From XYA12-FULL-58-9 sp001798605 (GTDB taxonomy: Bacteria > Myxococcota > XYA12-FULL-58-9): DNA of 64,000 nucleotides. Below the pieces are notes generated by a model. It was not told the origin of the DNA, ran no database searches, and worked only from the letters and a program-made list of their open reading frames with translations. Position numbers and translations under genes: made by a program. Below are positions 56,443 through 64,000 of the stretch, one piece after another (positions within the stretch are counted from its first letter, which is position 1; each line of letters begins with the position of its first letter). The stretch is from contig DAINMX010000001.1 of assembly GCA_036736205.1 (NCBI GenBank), positions 1 to 64,000 of the forward strand. Direction: 5' to 3'.

Positions 56443-57021
56443 CTACGGCGTCGCGTGCTTTTCTTCTTCGTTCTCGAGATCCATGTGTACGCGGTCTGCG
56501 TTCTTGCGCACGTAGTCGCGCACCGCAGAACTGAGCTCTTTCATGTTGTCCATGGCGTTTTTGAACTTTTCGAGGTCCATCTGTGCCAAGGCGTAAACTT
56601 CATCGCCATTGGGGTGGAACCAAAACTCAGCGACCTCAATGCCAGAGAGAGTTTGTGCGGTGAACGTCTTGATCGCCTGTTCGACGTGTTGCTCTTCGCT
56701 TGACGCAGTCATGTCACCGGCTGTCGTCGCCGCCATGTAGTCCTTCATCAAAGAAGCGCTGTAGACCTCAAACACCTTGGCGATTTCGTTGCGAGCGCGA
56801 TTGGCGGCTGTGGTGCGAGCCAACGCTTCGTTTTTGATCCCGTTGACAGAGCCGACTCCGTGGAACACCCGCCCAGCGTCACCGGCAAATTTGCCGCTGC
56901 CTTGGGTGACCCAATCGGGAAAGTCGACGCCCTGAAGATTGGCAGGAGCATTCTTGGGTGTCGAGCACGCGAACATTGCAAAGGCCAAAAGCGAGACGAG
57001 ACAAATTCGAAAGAGTTTCAT
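56443..57021 (-). CDS. LPP20-like lipoprotein
   Basis: A 192-residue lipoprotein (lipobox MFAC). The mature part has the LPP20 layout: FPDWVTQGSGKF... GVGSVNGIKNEALARTTAANRARNEIAKVFEVYSASL... VAEFWFHPNGDEVYALAQMDL. LPP20 family members, first described in Helicobacter, sit in the outer membrane; some bind or modulate other envelope proteins. ATG 57021 is six bases after GGAGG; a GTG at 57024 is closer than usual. It stands alone, facing away from the DUF1287 gene. Confidence 0.85.
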   Translation of the reverse strand: MKLFRICLVSLLAFAMFACSTPKNAPANLQGVDFPDWVTQGSGKFAGDAGRVFHGVGSVNGIKNEALARTTAANRARNEIAKVFEVYSASLMKDYMAATTAGDMTASSEEQHVEQAIKTFTAQTLSGIEVAEFWFHPNGDEVYALAQMDLEKFKNAMDNMKELSSAVRDYVRKNADRVHMDLENEEEKHATP

Positions 57022-57231
57022 CACATTCCTCCAATGAGTTGCGCCTTTTGGTTTTTGACGGCCAGGCCGATTGTTCGGTTTCCAGGCGCACTTAGGGTTC
57101 TGCCAGAGAGACGAAACTGGGCCACTATTGCTTCAAGGACATTCTTTATTTGTTTTTTGATTAATCGCTTCGCCTTGTTAAGGAAGTCGTGGGGTCACCA
57201 AAAGCCTGGGCGAAGGCCATGATTTGCCTGC

Positions 57232-57810
57232 TCAGGGATATCGATAATGGCCAGTGACAACCCAGTCGCGGAGGCAATCGCTTTCGGCGGGGTGGGGTGG
57301 GAAGTGGTGGAACACGAGTGGCAGGCCCGAGTCACCGAGCGCGTTTGAGATAATCCCAATGTGAGTGTTGTCGCCATTGCCGTACAAATCGAAGATGACG
57401 ATGTCCCCACCCTTCCAGAGCTTGGGCTCGTCAAGGGAGACTGCCAATGATTTGCCGTGTCGAGCAAAAAAGGTCATCAGGTTGTTGACCCGACGGTGGT
57501 CGATGTTGGGGTCTGGCCGTTTCTGTTGGTAGCGTTTGCGCAGCTGATAGATCGCAAAGTTCTTCCTCATGTCCTCCTGGACGAGGGACTGCAGGTCTTT
57601 GCCGATCGCGCGAAAAGCTCGGACGACGATGTCGGTGCAGACACCGACGTCAGATGGAGGATCGCCGTTCGGGTAGTTTAAGGCGCGGTATGCCGAATCG
57701 TAGGTTGTCTTGGCGAGGGCGAGCTCTCGCGCTCGGTCCACCAGCTTTTGGATCTCCTCAGCCTCACCCGTGGCGAAGAGCAAAATAACAAAGACAGCAG
57801 TGAGGCGCAT
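57232..57810 (-). CDS. DUF1287 family secreted protein
   Basis: A 192-residue protein with a signal peptide (MRLTAVFVILLFATGEAEE). The body matches DUF1287: YDSAYRALNYPNGDPP.DVGVCTDIVVRAFRAIG.DLQ.LV.EDM, PDPNIDHRRV.NL..FF.R. C58-type cysteine in GVCTDIVV, a later HIGI and HHFP histidines resemble NlpC/P60 amidases, so wall or peptide hydrolysis is possible but unproven. Length is normal. Confidence 0.85.
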   Translation of the reverse strand: MRLTAVFVILLFATGEAEEIQKLVDRARELALAKTTYDSAYRALNYPNGDPPSDVGVCTDIVVRAFRAIGKDLQSLVQEDMRKNFAIYQLRKRYQQKRPDPNIDHRRVNNLMTFFARHGKSLAVSLDEPKLWKGGDIVIFDLYGNGDNTHIGIISNALGDSGLPLVFHHFPPHPAESDCLRDWVVTGHYRYP

Positions 57811-57994
57811 GCCTCAGTTTTAACACGGGTTTTGTACGGGTGCTACGGACGTTTCTTTCACGTCGACGACCAGCATGTGTGATTCCATTCGATTCCAAAA
57901 AGACTGCTCCTTTTGACGCCTTCTGAGAAACAAAATGAAGAATCTGCCGAGAACTCCATGGTAAGAAACTGTCCAAACACGGCGGGAGAGATTC

Positions 57995-60109
57995 ATGGCC
58001 ATATGCGGAACCGTTCGAGTTGTTCTCAATGACAACCGTGTGCTTCAATACAAGGGATCTGTGCGCGACGACTTCGACGCCTCCCTGCGCGAGGCCCAAC
58101 AGGAGATCAGTGAGGCGGACGCCAATTCGCTTCGCAACTTCATTTTTGATGATCGAAAACTCGATCCAGATGAGCAACTGAGTGCGTTCTTGTTGAGCGC
58201 GTGCTCTCTCCTAGGCGAGCGCGTGAAGTCCATCACGTACGAATCGTCCGTCACCGACAATCCCGTTGCGTTTCAATGTCGCATGCATCCGAGCACCTGT
58301 AGGACTACCCGAGAAGAGTTGCTCAAAGACGTCAAGAAGACAGAGCGCAATTCATCTCTGTCGGTCATTGAACGCATGCTGATGGGGCGGATCCCCCAAC
58401 AGAAGACCATCAATCGCCTGTTTGGGCAAGAATCGGACGCGGTACCACCTGCCAACCCGACCACACAAATATTTTCTCTCGACTCATCTCAGGCCACGAC
58501 CGCCGTTGACACCGTCAACGTATACCTCCAAGCCGTTGCCCGGCGTACTGGCCGTCCAACCTACACGATGATCCCCAAACGGGTCTTCTCCGATGAGCTC
58601 GGTTACACCCACGTTCGTTGCGATCGCACAGTGCCTGTTGTCTGTGACGGCGAGACTAAGAACCTGCCCATCGTCGGACAACAGACGATCTATCACATTG
58701 ATCCCGAGGGCAAAGTGTCATCGACCACGGGACGTGATCTCGTGCCGTCCGTACTTAGCATCATGTCATTGTCCCCTCAGGGTGTGGCTATATCCCTATC
58801 CACCGCTATCGAGCAGGCGAAGCAGGCCTTTGCGAATCAATACCAAACGAGTGATGCCATCACCGTGCGAGAGGACAAGGCAAGACTGTGTTTGTATGAG
58901 CACAATGGGCACTTCATCACGGCCTACGAATTGACAGTGGTGGACTTCGGGGCCACAAAAGATGGCAAGTCCTCTCCCGCGGTGGTCAAATATTATGTTG
59001 ACGCTTCCAACGCCACGAGAGCTGGTGTCGTTGGTCAGATTGCTGGCATCACCTCCTCGCTGTTGCCCAAGGGGCGGCCGCTGACGCGGGGACCAAGAGA
59101 CGACGCTACCCACTATTATGGACAAGTCGATCTGTCCACGACTCGAGACCCTGCTACCGGCAAATACATTCTTGAGGACAAGAATCGCCGCGTCGTCACC
59201 CAGAACGCGAAGGGAATGGATGCCAACGACGTGGCCGGAGAGTGGGAGAAGACCTCCCCGTTTACCGATGATGATAACAAGTGGGGTGCAGCGAATGATC
59301 CAAACCGAGAGATCGTTCTCTCTGCGGCTGATGTCCATTTCGGCGTTTGCAATGTCAGCGACTTCATGGACGACATGTTTCATCGAAAATCGATCGACGG
59401 TGAGGGCATGGAGATACGTTCCATGGTCAACATCGGACTGAAATACAACAACGCCTTCATGTACGAAGCCATCCTGCATTTTGGCGAGGGCGATGGTGTG
59501 GAGTTTGCACCGCTGACCCCAGGTGATGTGGTTTGTCACGAGGAGTTCCACGCAGTCGAAGATTTCGAAGCGGCACATATCTACGACAAGAATGAATCAG
59601 GTGGCCTCAATGAAGCCAACAGCGATATTTTTGGCTCTATCTTCGATTGGTGGATTTCCAAAACACGGGGCCTCAATCTCGATCACTGGAAGATTGGCGA
59701 GCAGTGCACAACCCCTGGGACCGAAGGTGATGCCCTTCGCTACATGAGTGATCCTCTCAAGGACGGGTATTCCATTGACCACTACAGCCTGTACAGGGAC
59801 GGCACGGATATGCACCTGTCTTCGGGCATTGCCAACAACTTCTTTTATCTTCTGGTTGAGGGTGGCACCAATCGCACCTCGGGCATGGAAGTAGAGGGCC
59901 TGAAGAGCGCGTTGGGAGGCATCGATGCGGGCATGGACGCCGGTGCCAAGATTTGGTACCGGGCCCTGACGACTTACATGCGTCCCAACGACACCTTCAA
60001 GTCTGCCCGGAATGCAACCCTCAGGGCCGCCAAAGATCTTTACGGCAGTAGTCCAAACGTCCAAGCGATGGTTACAAGCGCGTGGGCGGCTGTTGGTGTC
60101 GACGCCTAG
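57995..60109 (+). CDS. M4 (thermolysin)-like metallopeptidase without signal peptide
   Basis: A 704-residue protein. Zinc motif HEEFH (H515-H519) with E516 as base; third ligand E540 in ESGGLNEANSDIFG, one residue further from H519 than in thermolysin; and H607 in MHLSSGIANNFFYLL matching the catalytic H231. An about 460-residue N-terminal part resembles an M4 propeptide/FTP region (KARLCLYEHNG.FITAYELTV). No hydrophobic signal is present at the start (MAICGTVRVVL), so export by another route or a cytosolic role must be considered. ATG 57995 has GGGAGAG upstream. Confidence 0.85.
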   Translation: MAICGTVRVVLNDNRVLQYKGSVRDDFDASLREAQQEISEADANSLRNFIFDDRKLDPDEQLSAFLLSACSLLGERVKSITYESSVTDNPVAFQCRMHPSTCRTTREELLKDVKKTERNSSLSVIERMLMGRIPQQKTINRLFGQESDAVPPANPTTQIFSLDSSQATTAVDTVNVYLQAVARRTGRPTYTMIPKRVFSDELGYTHVRCDRTVPVVCDGETKNLPIVGQQTIYHIDPEGKVSSTTGRDLVPSVLSIMSLSPQGVAISLSTAIEQAKQAFANQYQTSDAITVREDKARLCLYEHNGHFITAYELTVVDFGATKDGKSSPAVVKYYVDASNATRAGVVGQIAGITSSLLPKGRPLTRGPRDDATHYYGQVDLSTTRDPATGKYILEDKNRRVVTQNAKGMDANDVAGEWEKTSPFTDDDNKWGAANDPNREIVLSAADVHFGVCNVSDFMDDMFHRKSIDGEGMEIRSMVNIGLKYNNAFMYEAILHFGEGDGVEFAPLTPGDVVCHEEFHAVEDFEAAHIYDKNESGGLNEANSDIFGSIFDWWISKTRGLNLDHWKIGEQCTTPGTEGDALRYMSDPLKDGYSIDHYSLYRDGTDMHLSSGIANNFFYLLVEGGTNRTSGMEVEGLKSALGGIDAGMDAGAKIWYRALTTYMRPNDTFKSARNATLRAAKDLYGSSPNVQAMVTSAWAAVGVDA

Positions 60110-60221
60110 CACCCTCTTGACATCCACCGATATTCCGTTGTTTCACCTGGCCAACTTCGAGGCCGAATAGCGTACGTGGTATGCCCACGGTTTCGTGAAC
60201 TTGGGGAAGAGGGGGATGGTC

Positions 60222-62249
60222 ATGACTCAGGATACGCTGTTGAAGAGCTCACGATTGTCGGTGCCGACGCACCCTTGGGGCGTGAGTTTCACCAATGGAG
60301 AGGCGTCCGGAAATGATTGGCTAGACCTCGAGGGGATGTCCCGTTTGGGCGGCATGTTGGCGGGCCATTCGTTCGTGAAGCTGGTCATCGATCGTCAAGA
60401 GAAGACCATCCATTTTCTCAACCACGAAGCATACGCGTTTCATGCTGACTACATCACCGAAGTCATTTTGGGACGTCCCCGTGAGGAGATGGAGCGCGAT
60501 CTGGACGCCTTCAACGCGACGCTCTACTTCGAGCCTGATCGCCGTTTTCTTCTGGGTATCCTCTCGTTGCACCACCGACTTGGGGAAAGGTTGCTGGCTT
60601 TGGAAACCATCGAGGTCGACACCATGGATATCGGCCTCATCCGCGAGCTCTTCGACACCGCGCGGGCACGACTCGAGCCCAGCCTCAAGCTCTTCTTCAA
60701 ACCGTCAAATCACCTGCAAGAAGATCTCTTCCATGCAGACGACATCGACGGCGTTCCGGTGATCTGGAATCACGACCTCTTCGAGATGTCGAGTTTTTTT
60801 GCCCTCAATTACGGGGCAACGAAGGGGCGGCTGAGGGTCTTCGAGAGTATCGACAAATACAGAGCGGCACTGCCCGAGCTCGGTTGGAGCGACATCATCG
60901 TCATGCCGCGAGTTCCCGACGACATTCCCCGGGTAGCGGGCTTCATCAACACCGAACCGACGACGCCGCTGTCACACACCAACGTGTTGGCCCACGGGTG
61001 GCACGTTCCCAATGCCGTTCAGCGCGGTGCCATCAAGCTCATCGACGAACGGGGTCTCCGAGATTGTTGGGTTCTCTATCGTATCGATCGCACTTCGCTT
61101 GAGGTCGAGCTGCGCAAGCTCGACGACAGCGAAATACCCCATGGCCCGTCTTGGGCCATTCAAACGGTCCAGATCGGCACACCTGATGTGGAACGCACTC
61201 CCATCAAGGATCTCACTGAGCTGCGTATGGAGGACAGCGACAAATTCGGCACGAAGGCGGCAAATCTCGGCGAAATCCACCACATCCTTCGTCACCAATC
61301 CAATCGGTTGCTTGGATTCTATCGGATTCAACGCCCTCCCCGAGAAAACCTGTTAACCCACCTTGCTCGTTTCTTGGCCGTGCCCAACGACGAACAACTC
61401 GAAGATGTGGCATGGAAATTCATGCAGCGGTTCATCAATATACCGCGTGGAATCGCCATCCCCTTTTCGTTCCAAAAGGAGTTTCTCGCTTCCAGTCCAC
61501 CGATCCAACAACAGATCGGTCGACTGAAGATGGCTCTTGAGCTCAATGCGCCCGTCATTGATCCCTTGTGTATCGCATTGCAGAAGATGATTCGCGAGCA
61601 GCGAATCCCAGCAAAAATACGCGATTACATCGACGCGCAGGTGGTGCGCAACCTGAGCGGTTCGAGCAGTTTTGTCGTGCGAAGCTCTTCCAATGCCGAG
61701 GACCTCGACAACTTTTCCGCAGCGGGGTTGTATCAATCCGTCAGCCAGGTGACTACGGCGGAGTACTTGTTCAAGAGCATCAAAGAGGTGTGGGCCTCCT
61801 TGGTAACCCCCCGCAGCGTGCGGATACAACACGCAGCCGGGATCCCCCTCGACCATTCATACATGGCGGTCATCGTCCAAGAGGAGATCAAAGGCGACCT
61901 CGGCGGCGTTTTGGTGACGACCAACCCGCTGGAACCCGTCAGCGATTTTCGCAACGTCTTCATCAATGCATCATTGACGTCCGTGGCTCGAGTGGTTGAT
62001 GGCACAGAGCAGCCGTTCCAGTTCCTCTACAACACGGTAGAGGGTGGCGGCCGCACTCTGGCCGTGGGAGCTGGTGGGGGAGAGGTCGTCACAGCCAAGA
62101 AGGAAATATTACAGAAGCTTGCCTTCGCCGGTAGGCTTCTACAATCCCATTTTGCCAACGACTACACCTTCTCGTCACCGTTGGACATCGAGTGGGCGAT
62201 TGTCGGTGACACCTTGTTCATCTTGCAGTTGAGACCCTATGCACAATGA
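60222..62249 (+). CDS. PEP-utilising/ATP-grasp dikinase-like enzyme, permuted order
   Basis: A 675-residue protein. An N-terminal region (about 1-200) is not recognised. A swivelling phosphohistidine-like domain follows (about 205-320; PLSHTNVLAHGWHVPNAV with H252), and the C-terminal half is a PPDK/PEP-synthase ATP-grasp domain (about 340-675; DKFGTKAANLGE, R487 in VVRSSSNAEDLDNFSAAGLY, SYMAVIVQE, DIEWAI). This His-then-ATP-grasp order matches glucan water dikinase rather than PEP synthase. It may phosphorylate a glycan or small substrate. ATG 60222 follows AGAGGGG; upstream GTG 60195 is weaker. Its stop overlaps the MFS start by four bases. Confidence 0.85.
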   Translation: MTQDTLLKSSRLSVPTHPWGVSFTNGEASGNDWLDLEGMSRLGGMLAGHSFVKLVIDRQEKTIHFLNHEAYAFHADYITEVILGRPREEMERDLDAFNATLYFEPDRRFLLGILSLHHRLGERLLALETIEVDTMDIGLIRELFDTARARLEPSLKLFFKPSNHLQEDLFHADDIDGVPVIWNHDLFEMSSFFALNYGATKGRLRVFESIDKYRAALPELGWSDIIVMPRVPDDIPRVAGFINTEPTTPLSHTNVLAHGWHVPNAVQRGAIKLIDERGLRDCWVLYRIDRTSLEVELRKLDDSEIPHGPSWAIQTVQIGTPDVERTPIKDLTELRMEDSDKFGTKAANLGEIHHILRHQSNRLLGFYRIQRPPRENLLTHLARFLAVPNDEQLEDVAWKFMQRFINIPRGIAIPFSFQKEFLASSPPIQQQIGRLKMALELNAPVIDPLCIALQKMIREQRIPAKIRDYIDAQVVRNLSGSSSFVVRSSSNAEDLDNFSAAGLYQSVSQVTTAEYLFKSIKEVWASLVTPRSVRIQHAAGIPLDHSYMAVIVQEEIKGDLGGVLVTTNPLEPVSDFRNVFINASLTSVARVVDGTEQPFQFLYNTVEGGGRTLAVGAGGGEVVTAKKEILQKLAFAGRLLQSHFANDYTFSSPLDIEWAIVGDTLFILQLRPYAQ

Positions 62250-63442
62250 GTCGCCGCGTCGTCATTGGCTACTACGGCTTTCAGACATTCTTTGCGCTCT
62301 ATATCTGGTTGCCCATCTTCTACGCCTACCAGCGACAGATGGGCCTCGATGACGCGCAGATCTTTGGCATTCAGGGTTACTACTATCTGGCCTTCGTCAT
62401 CCTCGAGGTGCCCACCGGCTTTTTTGCCGATAGGTGGGGGTATCGGAACACATTGCAGCTCGGCGCCTTGCTGCTGTTCGTCTCTCAGTTGTTCGCGATC
62501 TTCCAACCCACCTACATGGGGTTTTTGTTCCACTTTCTCCTATTGGCGCTCGCGCGATCATTGGTTTCCGGGGCAGCAAGTGCCTATCTGTATGAGCATC
62601 TCAAGCTTCACGGCCGGCAAACTGATTACAAACAGCTCGAGGGGAACGCGCGGGCGCTTGGACTGATTGCCAAAGTGATTGGCTGGAGTGGCGTCGGTGC
62701 GATGATGGCCTGGCACCTCAGCCTTCCCTACTGGCTCACAGCCGGTGCTGCATTGATCGCTCTTTTTGTCGCCATATCTTTGCCCAAACTTCCCACCCAA
62801 GCCACAGCGCAAACAGACATGCCTGGTTGGGGTGCCTACCGGGTGACCCTCGCGTCGCCGGTGTTGATGTGGCTTATGGTGATCGGAGTTGGCGTTTTCG
62901 TCATCGGAAGAATCGTCCAGGTCAATCTGTTTCAGCCCTTGCTCATCAACGAAGGATTCGACATTGCTACCCATGGCGGCATCATGGCGGCGATGACCAT
63001 CGTCGAGGCCGTCGGTTCCGGGCGTTCCCGATGGCTGCAGAAGTGGTTCGATGATTTGGGCGCTATGTTGGTGATCACCATCGCGGTGGTTCTCAGCATG
63101 TTATTGATGGGAGGACTCGGAAAAATACCTGTGATAGCGGGACTGCTCCTGTTCGCATGGACGACCGGGCTCGCCTTTCCGATTCAGAAGCAGCTTCTCA
63201 ATGATGCCATAACAGATTCCCGTTTTCGTGCGACCATTCTGTCGATCGAATCTATCGTCGATCGCGCTTTCATCGGCATCGTCGCGTGGATGCTGGGCAA
63301 TTTTGTCGCAACGGGTCGCATCAACACCTTTCTTCTCATCTCTGCGGTTGGAGTCGTCCTTGTAACGGTCCTCGCCTTTGCCGTTCTGCGAGGCTACCTG
63401 AAGTTCCGCCCATCCCGTACCGATTCGGACGGCGGCAAGTAG
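62246..63442 (+). CDS. MFS transporter
   Basis: A 398-residue major facilitator protein of about 12 helices. FADRWGYRN in the loop between helices 2 and 3 is the MFS motif A (G.FAD..G.R). The pattern LEVPTGFFADRWG and a long central loop (about residues 175-200) fit sugar/drug or efflux families; substrate cannot be told. ATG 62246 overlaps the dikinase-like gene's stop (ATGA), so the two are coupled and the carrier may move its substrate or product. Confidence 0.9.
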   Translation: MSRRVVIGYYGFQTFFALYIWLPIFYAYQRQMGLDDAQIFGIQGYYYLAFVILEVPTGFFADRWGYRNTLQLGALLLFVSQLFAIFQPTYMGFLFHFLLLALARSLVSGAASAYLYEHLKLHGRQTDYKQLEGNARALGLIAKVIGWSGVGAMMAWHLSLPYWLTAGAALIALFVAISLPKLPTQATAQTDMPGWGAYRVTLASPVLMWLMVIGVGVFVIGRIVQVNLFQPLLINEGFDIATHGGIMAAMTIVEAVGSGRSRWLQKWFDDLGAMLVITIAVVLSMLLMGGLGKIPVIAGLLLFAWTTGLAFPIQKQLLNDAITDSRFRATILSIESIVDRAFIGIVAWMLGNFVATGRINTFLLISAVGVVLVTVLAFAVLRGYLKFRPSRTDSDGGK

Positions 63443-63453
63443 CGCACCGCACT

Positions 63454-64000
63454 CTAGTCCAAATAGCCCAACGCACGTAGCTGCTCGGTGTGCTCCTTGG
63501 ACATCTCGATGGAACCACCCCGATGGTGCTCACTTGAAGCCGCAACAATGTGATCGACGATGCGCGATCTCGTCTCCTTGGCCCGAGTCGAATCGTCGTC
63601 TTGGCGGTTTGTCAACTCGTGGGGATCGGTGTCGAGCTCAAAGAGCTCGTTCATCTTGGGGTCGTTGAGATCATAGACAAACTTCCACGAGTCAGACACC
63701 ACGGCGCGAAGCTCTCGTCCACGGGACAAGCTCAAGAACAAATCTCGGTTCGTCGCGACCGGTCCATTGGAGAGCAGGGGCATCCAACTCTGGCCGTCGA
63801 CGACGGTGCCCCAATGGACGCCAAGAACGTCTGCCATTGAGGGAATCACGTCGAGCAGAGAGACCGGTGTCTGAATTCTTCGCCCGGCGTGGCGTCCGTC
63901 TGGCAGCACCACAACGAGGGGAACGCGAACAGACTCTTCATACAAGGTTCTGCCGTGGCCGAACCGGCCGTGATCGAGAAATTCTTCGCCATGATCGGAG
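63454..64000 (-). CDS. Sulfatase family enzyme, 5' end beyond the window
   Basis: The frame runs into the window edge; about 182 C-terminal residues are visible. SDHGEEFLDHGRFGHGRTLYEE at the edge is the typical alkaline phosphatase-superfamily metal site (DHGE), then VRVPLVV, SLLDVIPSMADVLGV and DLFLSLSRGRELRAVVSD.WKFVYDL.D...ELFELDTDPHEL. It is a type I sulfatase or phosphonate-transferase-like hydrolase of sugar or aryl sulfates. The catalytic Cys/Ser lies outside the window. It is convergent with the MFS gene, 11 bp away. Confidence 0.9.
   Translation of the reverse strand, partial: SDHGEEFLDHGRFGHGRTLYEESVRVPLVVVLPDGRHAGRRIQTPVSLLDVIPSMADVLGVHWGTVVDGQSWMPLLSNGPVATNRDLFLSLSRGRELRAVVSDSWKFVYDLNDPKMNELFELDTDPHELTNRQDDDSTRAKETRSRIVDHIVAASSEHHRGGSIEMSKEHTEQLRALGYLD

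Overview
The window looks like chromosome of a Gram-negative bacterium of the former Deltaproteobacteria, most likely Myxococcota or Bradymonadota. The pointers are lipobox and outer-membrane proteins, FHA-sigma54 activators next to Ser/Thr kinases, many huge secreted proteins (MopE-like, LVIVD propeller, PKD/Ig arrays, peptidase C25), and C-termini resembling the MYXO-CTERM sorting signal. The assignment is an inference; no rRNA or other phylogenetic marker is present. There is one scaffold gap of exactly 100 N (38448-38547). I saw no tRNA, rRNA, insertion sequence, prophage or CRISPR array.

Layout. 180-4982: a lone receiver protein, a PQQ-like propeller, SfsA, a DHH phosphoesterase and a receiver-GGDEF cyclase. 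5339-15024: a surface-protein block with a Cys-rich lipoprotein of five 78-residue modules, an LVIVD propeller lipoprotein, a MopE-like lipoprotein, and on the other strand a gingipain-family protease followed by a four-Ig anchored protein. 15141-17361: MgtE and a VanX-type dipeptidase. 17560-23390: a signalling block with an FHA-sigma54 activator overlapping a Ser/Thr kinase, a convergent envelope protein and a PilZ-Hsp70 fusion. 23403-28613: NadC, a small secreted protein, NifS, NifU and an ankyrin lipoprotein. 28624-34041: a PKD-domain surface protein, a zinc ribbon, an NCS2-type permease and a membrane protein. 34130-37813: two DUF4398-type lipoproteins (one with TSP3 repeats and OmpA domain) followed by ExbB-ExbD-TonB. 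37907-39252: a truncated trypsin-like protease at the gap and a VapBC module. 39490-46944: a 2484-residue mosaic lipoprotein. 46954-50272: a multipass membrane protein, a two-domain secreted protein of unknown kind and a MazEF module. 50591-57810: a lipoprotein, oligopeptidase A, an OPT peptide transporter, an LPP20-like lipoprotein and a DUF1287 protein. 57995-64000: an M4-like metallopeptidase, a permuted phosphohistidine/ATP-grasp dikinase-like enzyme coupled to an MFS transporter, and a sulfatase cut by the window end.

Themes. The window is dominated by envelope and surface functions. OPT plus oligopeptidase A would import and degrade peptides; ExbB-ExbD-TonB with an OmpA lipoprotein would connect inner membrane, wall and outer membrane; the kinase/FHA/PilZ-Hsp70 block probably transmits signals. 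The best candidates for something undescribed are the PilZ-Hsp70 fusion and its kinase neighbourhood, the dikinase-like enzyme at 60222, the paired-domain secreted protein at 48632, and the 2484-residue lipoprotein. Short tandem repeats of 10-34 bp recur at gene edges.
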